Below, piece after piece: positions 5,075-5,220 of a stretch of 5,220 bases of DNA. The position numbers and the translations under genes are program-made. The DNA is from Chloroflexota bacterium. GTDB lineage: Bacteria > Chloroflexota > Dehalococcoidia > E44-bin15. The stretch's first letter is position 1. Each line of letters opens with the position of its first letter. The stretch is from positions 1-5,220 of the forward strand of contig JADFVG010000091.1 of the NCBI GenBank assembly GCA_015222405.1, in the 5' to 3' direction. The notes beneath the pieces are model-generated. The model made no database searches and was not told the origin of the DNA. It saw only the letters and a list, made by a program, of their open reading frames with translations.

Positions 5075-5220
5075 ATGTATCAGGATACCATTGCTGCCAT
5101 TTCCACGCCCATTGGTGAGGGCGGAATAGGGATTGTCCGCCTCAGCGGCCCCGATGCCCTTGCCATTGCCCGGAAGGTGTTTGCCCGTCCCCTCTCAAAT
5201 CGGCGCCTGGTTTACGGGCA
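5075..5220 (+). CDS. mnmE: tRNA uridine-5-carboxymethylaminomethyl modification GTPase MnmE, 5' end only
   Basis: The frame is open from the ATG at 5075 to the window edge, giving the first 48 residues. They begin MYQDTIAAISTPIGEGGIGIVRLSGPDA and continue with IARKVF, the hallmark N-terminal start of MnmE (TrmE). In the full protein this N-terminal domain binds a formyl-tetrahydrofolate derivative and mediates dimerisation; a helical domain and a Ras-like G domain follow, outside the window. With MnmG it modifies the wobble uridine (U34) of certain tRNAs, in the cytoplasm (family knowledge). The Shine-Dalgarno signal is poor: AGGCGG (5059-5064) is about ten bases from the ATG and may lie upstream of the transcript start. 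Orientation is divergent from padR. Confidence 0.93.
   Translation, partial: MYQDTIAAISTPIGEGGIGIVRLSGPDALAIARKVFARPLSNRRLVYG

Overview
The window reads as one ordinary bacterial chromosomal segment of roughly 55-60% GC. It is probably from the Chloroflexota, perhaps a Dehalococcoidia-like lineage. That guess rests on the C-terminal anchor style of the exported protein (a P-V-G-G motif, then D-K-L, then A-P-W at the start of a helix) and on the look of the PadR and MFS proteins. No marker gene proves it, so it is moderate to weak inference.

Left block, + strand (1-2103): the 3' end of a family I CoA-transferase beta subunit is followed, with overlapping signals, by panB (425-1261) and panC (1270-2103). 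PanB makes ketopantoate and PanC condenses pantoate with beta-alanine, so the pair supplies pantothenate for coenzyme A synthesis. panD and a ketopantoate reductase gene are not in the window. The CoA-transferase stop codon lies inside the panB Shine-Dalgarno sequence, and only 8 bases separate panB from panC, so all three are probably one transcript.

Middle block, - strand (3406 down to 2157): a strong sigma70-like promoter sits just beyond the MFS gene. It is followed by a long leader of about 240 nt that can fold into a closed multi-hairpin RNA, and then by a gene for a secreted, C-terminally membrane-anchored protein of unknown function. This leader plus surface-protein unit is the least explained part of the window and the best candidate for something new, possibly a cis-regulatory RNA.

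Right block, - strand (4940 down to 3407): a PadR-family repressor and an MFS transporter form a tight two-gene operon with a 1-nt gap. The operon is driven by a near-consensus promoter whose -10 element and start region are overlaid by a perfect 21-bp inverted repeat and a 13-bp tandem array. This is what an autoregulated, ligand-induced efflux operon looks like.

Far right, + strand (5075-5220): the first 48 codons of mnmE, the tRNA U34-modification GTPase gene. It is transcribed divergently from padR from its own recognisable promoter and has a very short leader. No mobile element, CRISPR array, tRNA or rRNA was seen. All gene boundaries are coherent and no frameshift was detected.
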